From assembly GCA_029027985.1 (NCBI GenBank), contig CP119076.1:1488001-1552000 (forward strand): DNA of 64,000 bases, read 5' to 3'. Below are positions 48,533 through 56,943 of the stretch, in pieces. Origin of the DNA: Klebsiella aerogenes. GTDB lineage: Bacteria; Pseudomonadota; Gammaproteobacteria; Enterobacterales; Enterobacteriaceae. The translations under genes were made by a program, and so were the position numbers. The notes beneath the pieces were generated by a model. It ran no database searches and was not told the DNA's origin. It was given only the letters and a program-made list of their open reading frames with translations. Numbering within the stretch: the first letter of the stretch is position 1; each line of letters starts with the position of its first letter.

Positions 48533-49969
48533 ATGTCCGTTTTGCATAAAAAAAGCGCCCGATTACGTGACGAAGAACGTGCCCGCCTGATCTGGTTGTT
48601 GAGTACTGATAAGGCCGTCACCTCCGCGCTGCTGGGGAAGCTCACTCTCGCGGAACGTTATGACGACGGCACGCTGGCTGATGATCTCGCGGAAGTGGAA
48701 GTGCTGGTATCGCATCTACCGCCGCCGGATCTTGCCGATACCCTTGAAGCGCTGCCTTACGATGCGCGAACGGCGCTGTGGGGACTGGTCGCAGAGGACA
48801 AACGCGGCGAAGTGCTGCTGGAAGCCTCAGAAAACGTCTGGGGCGATCTCATCGACAAGATGAGCGACCATGACCTGATTTTTGCCCTGCAATCGCTGGA
48901 TATTGATGAGCAGGTTTATCTGCTGCAGCATCTGCCGCGTGATTTAACCGGCCGACTGTTGGCGACGCTCTCGCCGGACAAGCGGGCGCGCATTCGCCAG
49001 ATGATGCGCTACGCCGATAACACCGTCGGCGCGATCATGGAGTTTGAGGTGATCACCGTGCGCCCGGAAGCGACGCTGGCGGCGGTGCAACGTTACCTGC
49101 GCCGGCTGGGTAAAATGCCGGAAAACACCGATAAACTGTTCGTCACGACCCGCAATAAGCTACTGCTGGGCGAGCTGGAGCTGCAAACCATTCTGCTCAA
49201 TGATGCGCAAAAACGCGTCGGCGATGTGATGGAAGGCGATCCGGTCACCTTCCAACCGCAGGAAGAGGCGGAAAAAGTCGCCCGTACCTTTGAACGTGAC
49301 GACTTACTCAGTGCGGCGGTGATCGATGCCGACGGGAAGTTGATGGGGCGTTTGACCATCGATGAAATCGTCGATGTGGTTTATGAAGAGACCGATAACG
49401 ACCTGCGCCGAATGGGCGGCCTGAGCGACGCCGATGACGTCTTTGCGCCGGTCAGCAAAGCGGTTAAAACGCGCTGGGCGTGGCTGGCGGTCAACCTATG
49501 TACGGCGTTTATCGCCTCGCGGGTGATCGATGGTTTTGAATATACAATCTCGCAACTCGTCGCGCTGGCCTCGCTGATGCCGATTGTCGCCGGGATCGGC
49601 GGTAATACCGGCAATCAGACGATCACCATGATTGTGCGTGCGATGGCGTTACAGCAGATCCAACCGGGCAGCTTTACCTTCCTGATCTTGCGTGAAATGG
49701 GGGTGGCATTAATTAACGGTCTGGTATGGGGTGGGATTATGGGGGCCATCACCTGGTGGCTGTATGACGACCCGCAGCTTGGCGGCGTGATGACGTTGGC
49801 CATGATGCTTAACCTGCTGATGGCGGCGATGATGGGCGTCATTATTCCGATGGTGATGGTCAAGCTGGGGCGCGACCCGGCGGTCGGCTCCAGCGTAATG
49901 ATCACCGCTATCACCGACACCGGCGGTTTCTTTATTTTCCTTGGTCTGGCGACGCTGTTTCTGATGTAG
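48533..49969 (+). CDS. mgtE: Magnesium transporter MgtE
   Basis: A 478-residue Mg2+ channel. An N-terminal MgtE_N helical domain (about 35-160), two CBS domains (about 165-290) and five transmembrane helices (from about 315) follow the family plan. The pore signature LMPIVAGIGGNTGNQTITMI and the ion-binding aspartate in MITAITDTGGFF are present. The cytosolic domains gate the channel by Mg2+. E. coli K-12 has no gene here, so mgtE and its convergent neighbour are an insertion between yojI and mqo. Its last 38 bases overlap the SulP gene antisense. Confidence 0.93.
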   Translation: MSVLHKKSARLRDEERARLIWLLSTDKAVTSALLGKLTLAERYDDGTLADDLAEVEVLVSHLPPPDLADTLEALPYDARTALWGLVAEDKRGEVLLEASENVWGDLIDKMSDHDLIFALQSLDIDEQVYLLQHLPRDLTGRLLATLSPDKRARIRQMMRYADNTVGAIMEFEVITVRPEATLAAVQRYLRRLGKMPENTDKLFVTTRNKLLLGELELQTILLNDAQKRVGDVMEGDPVTFQPQEEAEKVARTFERDDLLSAAVIDADGKLMGRLTIDEIVDVVYEETDNDLRRMGGLSDADDVFAPVSKAVKTRWAWLAVNLCTAFIASRVIDGFEYTISQLVALASLMPIVAGIGGNTGNQTITMIVRAMALQQIQPGSFTFLILREMGVALINGLVWGGIMGAITWWLYDDPQLGGVMTLAMMLNLLMAAMMGVIIPMVMVKLGRDPAVGSSVMITAITDTGGFFIFLGLATLFLM

Positions 49970-51179
49970 TCTGCGCTTTTGCGCGCAGGCGGCGGGGGAT
50001 CAGCGCCATGGCGATAAGTCCCGCCAGCACGCCGATCGCCAGATTGCCGGTGCCGACTGTGGCGGCGACAGTCACAACCATCACGACCGTTTCCGGCCAT
50101 GGGTTGCGCGCCAGTTCGCCTGGCCGAATGCTATGCCAGCTAAAGGTTTTCACCGCCACGATCACCATCACTCCGGCCAGTACCGCCATCGGGATCTTTG
50201 CCATCACCTGGCTGAGCGCCGTCACCAGCAACAGCAGAATCAAACCGGCTATCACCGTAGACAGGCGGCTGCGGGCTTTGCCCATCTCCACGTTGACAAT
50301 GGTTTGACCAATCATCGCGCAACCAGCAATGCCACCATAGCCGCCAGCGAGGATATTGGCGATACCAAGTCCTGCGCTCTCGCGTGATTTGTTTGATGGC
50401 GTGTGGGTGAGATCATCAACCAGTTTTGCCGTCAGCAGCGATTCCATCAGGCCGACAAAGGCAATACTCAGGGCGCAGGGCCAGATAATCTGCAGCGTTG
50501 TCAGGTCCAGCGGTACGGTCAGCGCATTGAAACCTGGCAGACCGCCGCTCATTGACCCTTCATCGCCAACGGTCGGCAGCAGTTGGCCGGTCGTGGCGGT
50601 ATAGACAGTGAGAACCACAATGGCAATCAGTGGCGCCGGAATCGCCTTAATCACGCGCGGCGCCCACAGTACGATCAGCAGCGTCAGGACGAACAAGCCG
50701 ACGATTAGCGGCTGATGGCTCCAGAAATGCGGTACCTGGGCGAAGAAAATGAGGATCCCGAGCGCGTTAACGAAACCGGTCATGACCGGCTGCGGAATAA
50801 AACGCATCAACCGCGCCATGCCGCATAACCCAAACAAAATTTGAATAATACCTGCGAAAATGACAGCGGGCAGAATATAACCAACGCCGTGCTGATGCAC
50901 CATCGGGCCAATCACCAGTGCGACGGAACCTGCCGCGGCAGTCACCATTGCCGGGCGTCCGCCGAGTACCGACATCGCCAGACAGAGCACCACAGAGGCA
51001 ATCAGACTGACCTGCGGGTCAACCCCGGCAATCACCGAAAACGAAATGACTTCAGGGATAAGCGCCAGCGCGGTCAGCACGCCAGCCAGCGTCTCACGGG
51101 TTATCAGCGTGGGCGAACGCAATACGTGGCGGATCTCGCTGCTCTGTGCAGGCGAGAGAGTGTCGGAGACTGGGGACAT
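49932..51179 (-). CDS. SulP-family anion transporter without STAS domain
   Basis: A 415-residue protein with 11-12 hydrophobic helices. The SulP signature region FSVIAGVDPQVSLIASVVLC, then MVTAAAGSVALVIGPMV, and the conserved ESLLTAKLVDDLTHTPSNKS and NILAGGYGGIAGCAMIGQTI are visible. It ends with a short hydrophilic tail where typical SulP transporters carry a STAS domain. The substrate is probably an inorganic anion or bicarbonate, but I cannot say which. ATG 51179 (MSPVSDTLSPAQS) has the best start context. It is divergent from mqo. Confidence 0.85.
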   Translation of the reverse strand: MSPVSDTLSPAQSSEIRHVLRSPTLITRETLAGVLTALALIPEVISFSVIAGVDPQVSLIASVVLCLAMSVLGGRPAMVTAAAGSVALVIGPMVHQHGVGYILPAVIFAGIIQILFGLCGMARLMRFIPQPVMTGFVNALGILIFFAQVPHFWSHQPLIVGLFVLTLLIVLWAPRVIKAIPAPLIAIVVLTVYTATTGQLLPTVGDEGSMSGGLPGFNALTVPLDLTTLQIIWPCALSIAFVGLMESLLTAKLVDDLTHTPSNKSRESAGLGIANILAGGYGGIAGCAMIGQTIVNVEMGKARSRLSTVIAGLILLLLVTALSQVMAKIPMAVLAGVMVIVAVKTFSWHSIRPGELARNPWPETVVMVVTVAATVGTGNLAIGVLAGLIAMALIPRRLRAKAQTTSETASPDQGK

Positions 51180-51350
51180 AAAAAGTTCGCAGATGATAAA
51201 AAAAGTTGAATGCGAGTGAGCCGTCGCTTGCGTGCGGTCTATCACAAAACGGGGGATGATAACGCGGAAATGATGATCATACCAGTACAAAAAGTGATTT
51301 TGTGTACACATTTATTAAACATTTTTATAACAGATCTCAAAACTCAACTT

Positions 51351-51375
51351 AAAATTTAAACAATATTTAAATTTT
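51351..51375. promoter_or_regulatory. AT-rich perfect palindrome upstream of mqo
   Basis: AAAATTTAAA (51351-51360) and TTTAAATTTT (51366-51375) are perfectly complementary around CAATA, 84 bases before mqo. A second short palindrome, TGTGTACACA (51301-51310), lies just upstream. Both lie in the divergent SulP gene/mqo control region. The binding protein is unknown. Confidence 0.45.
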
Positions 51376-51458
51376 TGAGCACAGGTGGTACCTTTGATCC
51401 CGAGAATCGTTTCACCTGCGCTAAATAAAAAAGCGAGTAAAAGTAAGGCTCAAATCCG

Positions 51459-53093
51459 ATGAAGAAAAAGATGGCCGTACCCAGCTCACAGGCGGTTGGT
51501 TCCAGTACAAATCGGACCAACACCCGCCATGAGCAAGAGACGGATGTATTGTTGATTGGCGGCGGTATCATGAGCGCCACGTTGGGAACCTGGCTGCAGG
51601 AGCTGGAGCCGGATTGGTCTATTACCATGGTCGAGCAGATGACCAGCGTTGCTGAGGAAAGCTCGAACGGCTGGAATAATGCGGGCACCGGCCATGCGGC
51701 GTTGATGGAGCTGAACTATACGCCGCAAACCGCCAATGGAATCAATATCGACAAAGCGGTCGATATCAATGAGTCCTTCCATATTTCTCGTCAGTTTTGG
51801 GCCCACCAGGTGACCCGCGGCATCCTGACTAAGCCGAAATCCTTTATTAACAGCGTGCCGCACATGAGCTTTGTGTGGGGCGAAGATAACGTCAACTTCC
51901 TGCGCGCGCGTTACGCGGCGCTGCAACAGAGCGAACTGTTCCGCGGTATTCGCTATTCTGAAGATCATCAACAGATCAAAGAGTGGGCGCCGCTGGTGAT
52001 GGAAGGGCGCGATCCGCAGCAAAAAGTGGCGGCGACGCGGACCGAAATGGGCACCGACGTTAACTATGGTGAGATCACCCGCCAGCTGATTGCCGGGCTG
52101 CAGACCCATCATAATTTCTCGCTTCAGCTAGGTACCGTTGTGCGCCGCTTTAAACGCAATGCCGACAACAGCTGGACGGTGACGCTGGCGGATGCCAACA
52201 ACCGCCACCAGAAGCGGACGATCAAAACCAAATTCATCTTTATCGGCGCTGGCGGCGCGGCGTTGACGCTGCTGCAGGAAACCGGTATTCCGCAGGCGAA
52301 AGAGTACGCGGGCTTCCCGGTCGGCGGTCAGTTCCTGGTATGCGAGAACCCGGAAGTGGTTAACCATCACCTGGCGAAAGTCTACGGTCAGGCGGAAGTC
52401 GGCGCGCCGCCGATGTCGGTGCCGCATATCGATACCCGTATTATCGATGGTAAACGCGTCGTGCTGTTTGGGCCATTCGCGACATTCTCGACCCGCTTCC
52501 TGAAAAACGGTTCGCTCTGGGATCTGCTGGCCTCGACGAATACCTCGAATATTCTGCCGATGCTTAACGTCGGAATGGATAACTTCGATCTGGTGAAATA
52601 CCTGATTAGCCAGGTACTGCAGAAAGATAAAGATCGCCATGCCGCGCTGTGCGAATACTATCCGGAAGCGCAGAAAGAAGATTGGCGTCTGTGGCAGGCT
52701 GGACAGCGTGTACAGATTATCAAGCGTGATAAGAAGAAGGGCGGCGTGCTGCGCCTCGGTACCGAAGTGGTGTGCGATGACGAAGGTACTGTCGCCGCAC
52801 TGCTGGGCGCTTCTCCAGGTGCGTCTACTGCTGCGCCGATCATGGTGCAACTGCTGGAAAAAGTCTTTAAAGATAAAGTTCAGACACCGGCCTGGCAGGC
52901 GAAGATGAAAGAGATCGTGCCGAGCTACGGTATGCGCCTGGATGGCAACGCGGCGGCAATCGAGCAGACGATGGCCTGGACCAGCGAAGTGCTGGGGCTA
53001 CACTATGAGCCGACGACGGCGGCCGATGAGGTACCGCAGGCCGAGCTTAAACCGCTTACCGGCGGCAAACCGATGGCGGATATCGCGCTATAA
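51459..53093 (+). CDS. mqo: Malate:quinone oxidoreductase
   Basis: A 544-residue FAD-dependent peripheral membrane enzyme that oxidises malate to oxaloacetate and reduces quinone, bypassing NAD-linked malate dehydrogenase. The FAD motif [20 protein letters not shown] and the family sequences [40 protein letters not shown] and [16 protein letters not shown] are intact. The ATG 51459 has weak AAGGCT upstream. The first 25 residues ([20 protein letters not shown]) are not a good signal peptide and differ from E. coli. A terminator follows. Confidence 0.95.
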   Translation: MKKKMAVPSSQAVGSSTNRTNTRHEQETDVLLIGGGIMSATLGTWLQELEPDWSITMVEQMTSVAEESSNGWNNAGTGHAALMELNYTPQTANGINIDKAVDINESFHISRQFWAHQVTRGILTKPKSFINSVPHMSFVWGEDNVNFLRARYAALQQSELFRGIRYSEDHQQIKEWAPLVMEGRDPQQKVAATRTEMGTDVNYGEITRQLIAGLQTHHNFSLQLGTVVRRFKRNADNSWTVTLADANNRHQKRTIKTKFIFIGAGGAALTLLQETGIPQAKEYAGFPVGGQFLVCENPEVVNHHLAKVYGQAEVGAPPMSVPHIDTRIIDGKRVVLFGPFATFSTRFLKNGSLWDLLASTNTSNILPMLNVGMDNFDLVKYLISQVLQKDKDRHAALCEYYPEAQKEDWRLWQAGQRVQIIKRDKKKGGVLRLGTEVVCDDEGTVAALLGASPGASTAAPIMVQLLEKVFKDKVQTPAWQAKMKEIVPSYGMRLDGNAAAIEQTMAWTSEVLGLHYEPTTAADEVPQAELKPLTGGKPMADIAL

Positions 53094-53096
53094 CAA

Positions 53097-53127
53097 AAAC
53101 GGCAGCCTCTGGGCTGCCGTTTCGTAT
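53097..53127. terminator. Bidirectional terminator mqo / eco
   Basis: AAACGGCAGCC (53097-53107) pairs with GGCTGCCGTTT (53112-53122). A-rich sequence on the left and TTTCGTATT on the right serve both converging genes. Confidence 0.85.
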
Positions 53128-53138
53128 TATGGTCGCGA

Positions 53139-53630
53139 TTAACGCTCAACGGCATTACCGATCGTTTCTTCGGCTTTCCAGATACGATATTTCACTTCAA
53201 CGTTGGCTGGAGTGTAAACCACGATCGGCAGCTTGCTGTTGTAGCGCAGCAAGCCATCATGACCGAGACCGGCAGTGACAAATTTCTTCTCTTTCTTACC
53301 GTCCGGGCAAGCCATCATGGTGGAGACCGGAGATGTCACTTTATCAAAGACGTAGTAGTCATAGCCCCAGCCTTCCAGGGTTTTGCTTTCCAGCTGTCCG
53401 CCCAGGCGGTGATGGTTACAGTCAACTTCCAGCGTCTGACCAATCATCAGTTCAACTTTTAACGCAGATTCGTCCTGCTGCTGCGGCAGCTGAATCACCT
53501 GACGTTTCATCCCTTTTTCCGCTTTCGGAAACGGAGCCACTTTTTCCAGCGGCTGTTCAGCGGCTAAGGCGCTGGTGGAAACACAGGCAACGGCCAGCAG
53601 AGAAACGGCAAACGTAGCGATTTTTTTCAC
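53139..53630 (-). CDS. eco: Ecotin, periplasmic serine protease inhibitor
   Basis: A 163-residue protein with a signal peptide ([20 protein letters not shown], cleaved before [10 protein letters not shown]). The reactive-site loop [14 protein letters not shown] retains the P1 methionine of the E. coli inhibitor, which blocks trypsin-, chymotrypsin- and elastase-type proteases. The disulfide cysteines in [12 protein letters not shown] and MMACPDG are present. It forms dimers that bind two proteases. It is convergent with mqo. Confidence 0.96.
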   Translation of the reverse strand: MKKIATFAVSLLAVACVSTSALAAEQPLEKVAPFPKAEKGMKRQVIQLPQQQDESALKVELMIGQTLEVDCNHHRLGGQLESKTLEGWGYDYYVFDKVTSPVSTMMACPDGKKEKKFVTAGLGHDGLLRYNSKLPIVVYTPANVEVKYRIWKAEETIGNAVER

Positions 53631-53761
53631 GGTTGATCATCCTTTTTTATCGAGGCTAACCAAAATAGACTAGCATTATTAAGCTTATTGATAAGAGTTA
53701 TTTACCAATATTTGCAATATGAATAGTGAAATGTACTGGTAAAGTAGATCCGCGCGTCATG

Positions 53762-54871
53762 TTATTCATCCCGGCTACTTTTGGCTTCCTCAATGAATTC
53801 TTCATCTATCTCGTCGGTATTACCGGCATGCTCGCGACCCGATAGCAGGTTCCAGCAAGCGATAAACAACGCGGCAATCAGCGGGCCGATGACGAATCCA
53901 TTGATGCCGTAAATTTCCATACCGCCAAGCGTGGCGATCAGAATGAGGTAATCCGGCATTTTGGTATCTTTCCCCACCAGCAGGGGGCGCAGAATGTTAT
54001 CAACCAATCCAATGACGATAACAAAGAAGCCGACAATGAACGCGCCTTGCCACAACTGCCCGGTGGCGAAAAGGTAAATTGCCGCCGGTACCCAGATAAT
54101 GGCGGAACCCACCGCCGGGATTAGCGACAGAAACGCCATTAACGCTCCCCACAGAATGCTGCCATCGAGTCCGGCGATCCAGAATGCAAAACCGCCCAGC
54201 GCGCCCTGAGCCAGGGCGACGGCAACGGTACCTTTGACCGTCGCTCGCGCCACCGCGGCGAATTTGGCGAACAGGTGCTGCTTCACGTAATCGGATAGCG
54301 GTAAGGACTCGAGGATCAGCAGTACCAGGTATGGGCCGTCTTTCAGCAGGAAAAACAGCAGGTACAGCATAATACCGAAGCTGACGGTAAAGCCGAAAGT
54401 GCCTTTGCCAATCAGGAATGCGCTGCCGGCCAGATACTGCCCGCCTTTGAGGGCGACATCGGACAGTTGCTGCTGGATTTGTTCCGCACTATCGAGATGG
54501 TGATCGGAGAGGAAGCTTCTGGCCCAGCCTGGTAGGTGGGCAAACAGATTGGCGACCACAGTCGGGAATTGAGTGTCGTTATGCTGTAGTTTGGTGTACA
54601 CCACGTTCAGCTCGAAGGCCAGCGACGAAATGATGATGGCCAATGGGGTAAATACGATAAGACAGATAATGACGATAGTCAGTAGCGCTGCAATGCCATT
54701 ACGTTCCCCCATCCGAGAACGGATTTTGTTTTTGACCGGGTTGAAGATCACCGCCAGGATCGCGGTCCAGAGGATTGCGGAGTAGTAGGGGGAAAGAACA
54801 TCAAAAAACGCCAGAGTGACGATAAATAAAATAAGGATAAAAAATCCCTTGGTAAGTCCATTAACTCTCAT
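53762..54871 (-). CDS. AI-2E family transporter (UPF0118)
   Basis: A 369-residue membrane protein with about eight helices and the family's conserved segments LLFFLLKDGPYLVLLI, ALMAFLSLIPAVGSAIIWVP and DNILRPLLVGKDTKMPDYLI. It ends with an acidic tail (DEIDEEFIEEAKSSRDE). Members of this family have been linked to AI-2 or Na+/H+ export, but the substrate here is unknown. In E. coli K-12 the nap genes lie here; this is the first gene of the variable interval between eco and the tRNA-Pro gene. Confidence 0.85.
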   Translation of the reverse strand: MRVNGLTKGFFILILFIVTLAFFDVLSPYYSAILWTAILAVIFNPVKNKIRSRMGERNGIAALLTIVIICLIVFTPLAIIISSLAFELNVVYTKLQHNDTQFPTVVANLFAHLPGWARSFLSDHHLDSAEQIQQQLSDVALKGGQYLAGSAFLIGKGTFGFTVSFGIMLYLLFFLLKDGPYLVLLILESLPLSDYVKQHLFAKFAAVARATVKGTVAVALAQGALGGFAFWIAGLDGSILWGALMAFLSLIPAVGSAIIWVPAAIYLFATGQLWQGAFIVGFFVIVIGLVDNILRPLLVGKDTKMPDYLILIATLGGMEIYGINGFVIGPLIAALFIACWNLLSGREHAGNTDEIDEEFIEEAKSSRDE

Positions 54872-55047
54872 GCAATCCGCTCCTGCCGATGACTAATACA
54901 GTCGAATGATAGATGCAGTTTAGTCATTTACCGGCAGGCTTACCATGGCCACGCCAGGGGACGGTCTCCGCAAAGGCAGAGAAACCGCCTCCAGAGCGAG
55001 CAGGAATGATAATGTGTCAGCAATAGCGTAAATTTTGCTCATGTCAG

Positions 55048-55090
55048 GTGACAACACGCATATTAGTTATATAATGAATATAACCAATAT
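55048..55090 (+). promoter_or_regulatory. Promoter and palindromic operator of the RES module
   Basis: A near-consensus promoter, GTGACA (55048-55053), 16-base spacer, TATAAT (55070-55075), lies before the antitoxin gene. An imperfect palindrome covers the -10 box: ATATTAGTTATAT (55060-55072) and ATATAACCAATAT (55078-55090), 13-base arms with one mismatch and a 5-base centre. This is the expected layout for autoregulation by an antitoxin. Confidence 0.7.
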
Positions 55091-55112
55091 ATCCAAAATA
55101 AGGAGGGGCGGG

Positions 55113-55829
55113 ATGACAGCAAAGAGCACTACCGCGAACCGTAAAGCATCCTTCTTTGACATTAAAACCGTCAGCGGCGATGAGCTGCGCACCCTGACGA
55201 CGCGAGCCGATTCTGAGTATTTAGTGATTGATTTAGGGGATATCCGCGAACACCACACCGGGTTTGATGAAACCCTCAAAGTCGCGATGAGTGCTGCGGT
55301 TAATGCCGTTATCGCATCGATGGGGATTGTGATACCCGGCGTAAGAACACGTCAAACCGCGCGTGTTCCGAAGGCGGATAAACGTTCTACAGAAGGGGGG
55401 CTTAAATCCGCTAAGCAGATGCGTACGGAACGTAATTCACAGCGTCGCGAAGCACTTAACGCGCATATTTTGGCTGATTCCGAGTGGTTGTCGGCAAAAG
55501 CGCTCTCGGATAAAGCGCAGTTTAAAAACAGCAATCCCAGCGCCGGACCTAATCGCTGGAAATCCGCGGGTAAGATATTTGCCTTGCAGCTGAATGGGAA
55601 AGACCAGTATCCGCGATATGCGCTGGATGAAGGATACCGGCCGGTACCGGTTGTTAAACAGGTTATCGCATTATTTGGTGAGAAGAAAACGCCATGGGGA
55701 TTAGCCATCTGGTTCGGCTCAGCCAATAGCTGGCTGGCGGGCAAAAAGCCGAAAGATGTCCTGAAAACCATGCCCGGCCAGGTGCTGAAGGCGGCGCAGG
55801 CTGAGGCGGATGGCGGCGCGCATGGCTGA
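55113..55829 (+). CDS. Antitoxin-like protein of a RES toxin module
   Basis: A 238-residue protein directly before a RES-domain gene, which it overlaps by 20 bases. The C-terminal 60 residues (LFGEKKTPWGLAIWFGSANS, then WLAGKKPKDVLKTM) resemble the toxin-binding domain of Xre/MbcA/ParS-type antitoxins (DUF2384-like). The middle (about 125-185), with SEWLSAKALSDKAQFKNSN and ALQLNGKDQYPRYALDEGY, looks like a winged-helix segment. The first 115 residues are unlike classical Xre antitoxins and I cannot assign them. ATG 55113 has AGGAGG upstream. The protein presumably neutralises the toxin and represses the module. Confidence 0.72.
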   Translation: MTAKSTTANRKASFFDIKTVSGDELRTLTTRADSEYLVIDLGDIREHHTGFDETLKVAMSAAVNAVIASMGIVIPGVRTRQTARVPKADKRSTEGGLKSAKQMRTERNSQRREALNAHILADSEWLSAKALSDKAQFKNSNPSAGPNRWKSAGKIFALQLNGKDQYPRYALDEGYRPVPVVKQVIALFGEKKTPWGLAIWFGSANSWLAGKKPKDVLKTMPGQVLKAAQAEADGGAHG

Positions 55830-56502
55830 TTCGCACGATAGTGGGCAGGTTGAACGATGTATTCCTGCCCCCAAAGAAAAGCTGGCGATCAATATTGTCA
55901 CCTGGGCTGCCGGAAAACCTATTTACAGGATCCACTCCGCGCACTTCACCGCGGTGCAATTTAATCCAGGCCAGGGGAACGCGCGTTTTAGTCCAATGCG
56001 CAACGGCGTACCGACGCTATATGGCGGCGCCAGCACTGCTGTTGCGGTGATGGAAACGGTTTTTCACGACCTGCCCGTTGACTCGGCCGGCATCCCCTTT
56101 GATTTGGGGCGCCTGGAAGGGAAGGTGCATTCCGTCGTAAAGCCCGTTTTGGATCTAAATCTGGCGGATTTAAATCCTAAAACGCTGCGCAAGATGGGAG
56201 TAAAGCGCGCTGAGCTTCTTGATTCACCGGCGGAACAGTATGTATTTACGCAGGAGTACTCCGTCGCTATCTATCATGCTTACCCGGATGTTCATGGGTT
56301 GCAGTGGTCTTCCCGGCAGCATGGCGACATGGCGCTGATGTTATTTGGCGATCGGGTCACATCGGAGCACCTTGAGGTGGTGACGGAATCTGAACGGCTT
56401 CTGGAGTCAGAGCATATTCTGGATATCATTGAACAAGAGGCCGATCAGCTTGGCGTGGTGTTAATTGAATTTTACGGCGGTCATGGGCCAGAAAAGGCGT
56501 AG
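55810..56502 (+). CDS. RES-domain toxin (NAD+ degrading)
   Basis: A 230-residue RES-domain protein. The domain core is readable: KPIYRIHSAHF with the conserved arginine, ARFSPMRNGVPTLYGG with the tyrosine, AVAVMETVFHDLP with the glutamate, and WSSRQHGDMALMLFGDR with the serine. Characterised members break down NAD+ and arrest growth. ATG 55810 overlaps the antitoxin gene; ATG 55822 (MADSHDSG) is a possible alternative. The two-gene order and overlap fit a type II toxin-antitoxin operon. Confidence 0.82.
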   Translation: MAARMADSHDSGQVERCIPAPKEKLAINIVTWAAGKPIYRIHSAHFTAVQFNPGQGNARFSPMRNGVPTLYGGASTAVAVMETVFHDLPVDSAGIPFDLGRLEGKVHSVVKPVLDLNLADLNPKTLRKMGVKRAELLDSPAEQYVFTQEYSVAIYHAYPDVHGLQWSSRQHGDMALMLFGDRVTSEHLEVVTESERLLESEHILDIIEQEADQLGVVLIEFYGGHGPEKA

Positions 56503-56943
56503 CTTTTTCCCATGCGTCATACATCCAATATAGCTATCGACACGCTTTTTATTCCGTGGCTATTATTCATCATCCCGATAGTATTTATACGGTTTCAAAT
56601 CGAATATTCTCCTGTGACTAACATGCCATGATGTTAAAATAAATGGAGAGGTAATAATATTTTATTTTTTTCCATTTTTCTTAAGAAAAAACAATAGGGG
56701 GTGTTTTTTGTTCGTGTTACCTGTAATGTTGTATCGGTAACTTCTTTCTCATTAACGTTAGCTTAATACTTAACCTATCGGGCATTTTACTTCCTGTATC
56801 CCTGTGGGTTGGATTGACCCCAGCCCGGTAACTGTATGCAAGAGTTACCGGGGGGGATTACTTTAATCCTACAGTTGGTCTATTATGGATGATTTGTATC
56901 TATCCGAAAATATTGTTTTTCCTTTATAGTCGCTGATTGTTTT
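56503..56943. other. AT-rich intergenic region, no gene found
   Basis: These 441 bases between the RES gene and the tailspike gene, which converge here, contain no convincing gene. They are markedly AT-rich, like the phage-derived region to the right. A perfect hairpin, CCCGGTAACT (56824-56833) and AGTTACCGGG (56843-56852), with a 9-base loop may be a transcript end, though without a T-run. Confidence 0.5.
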
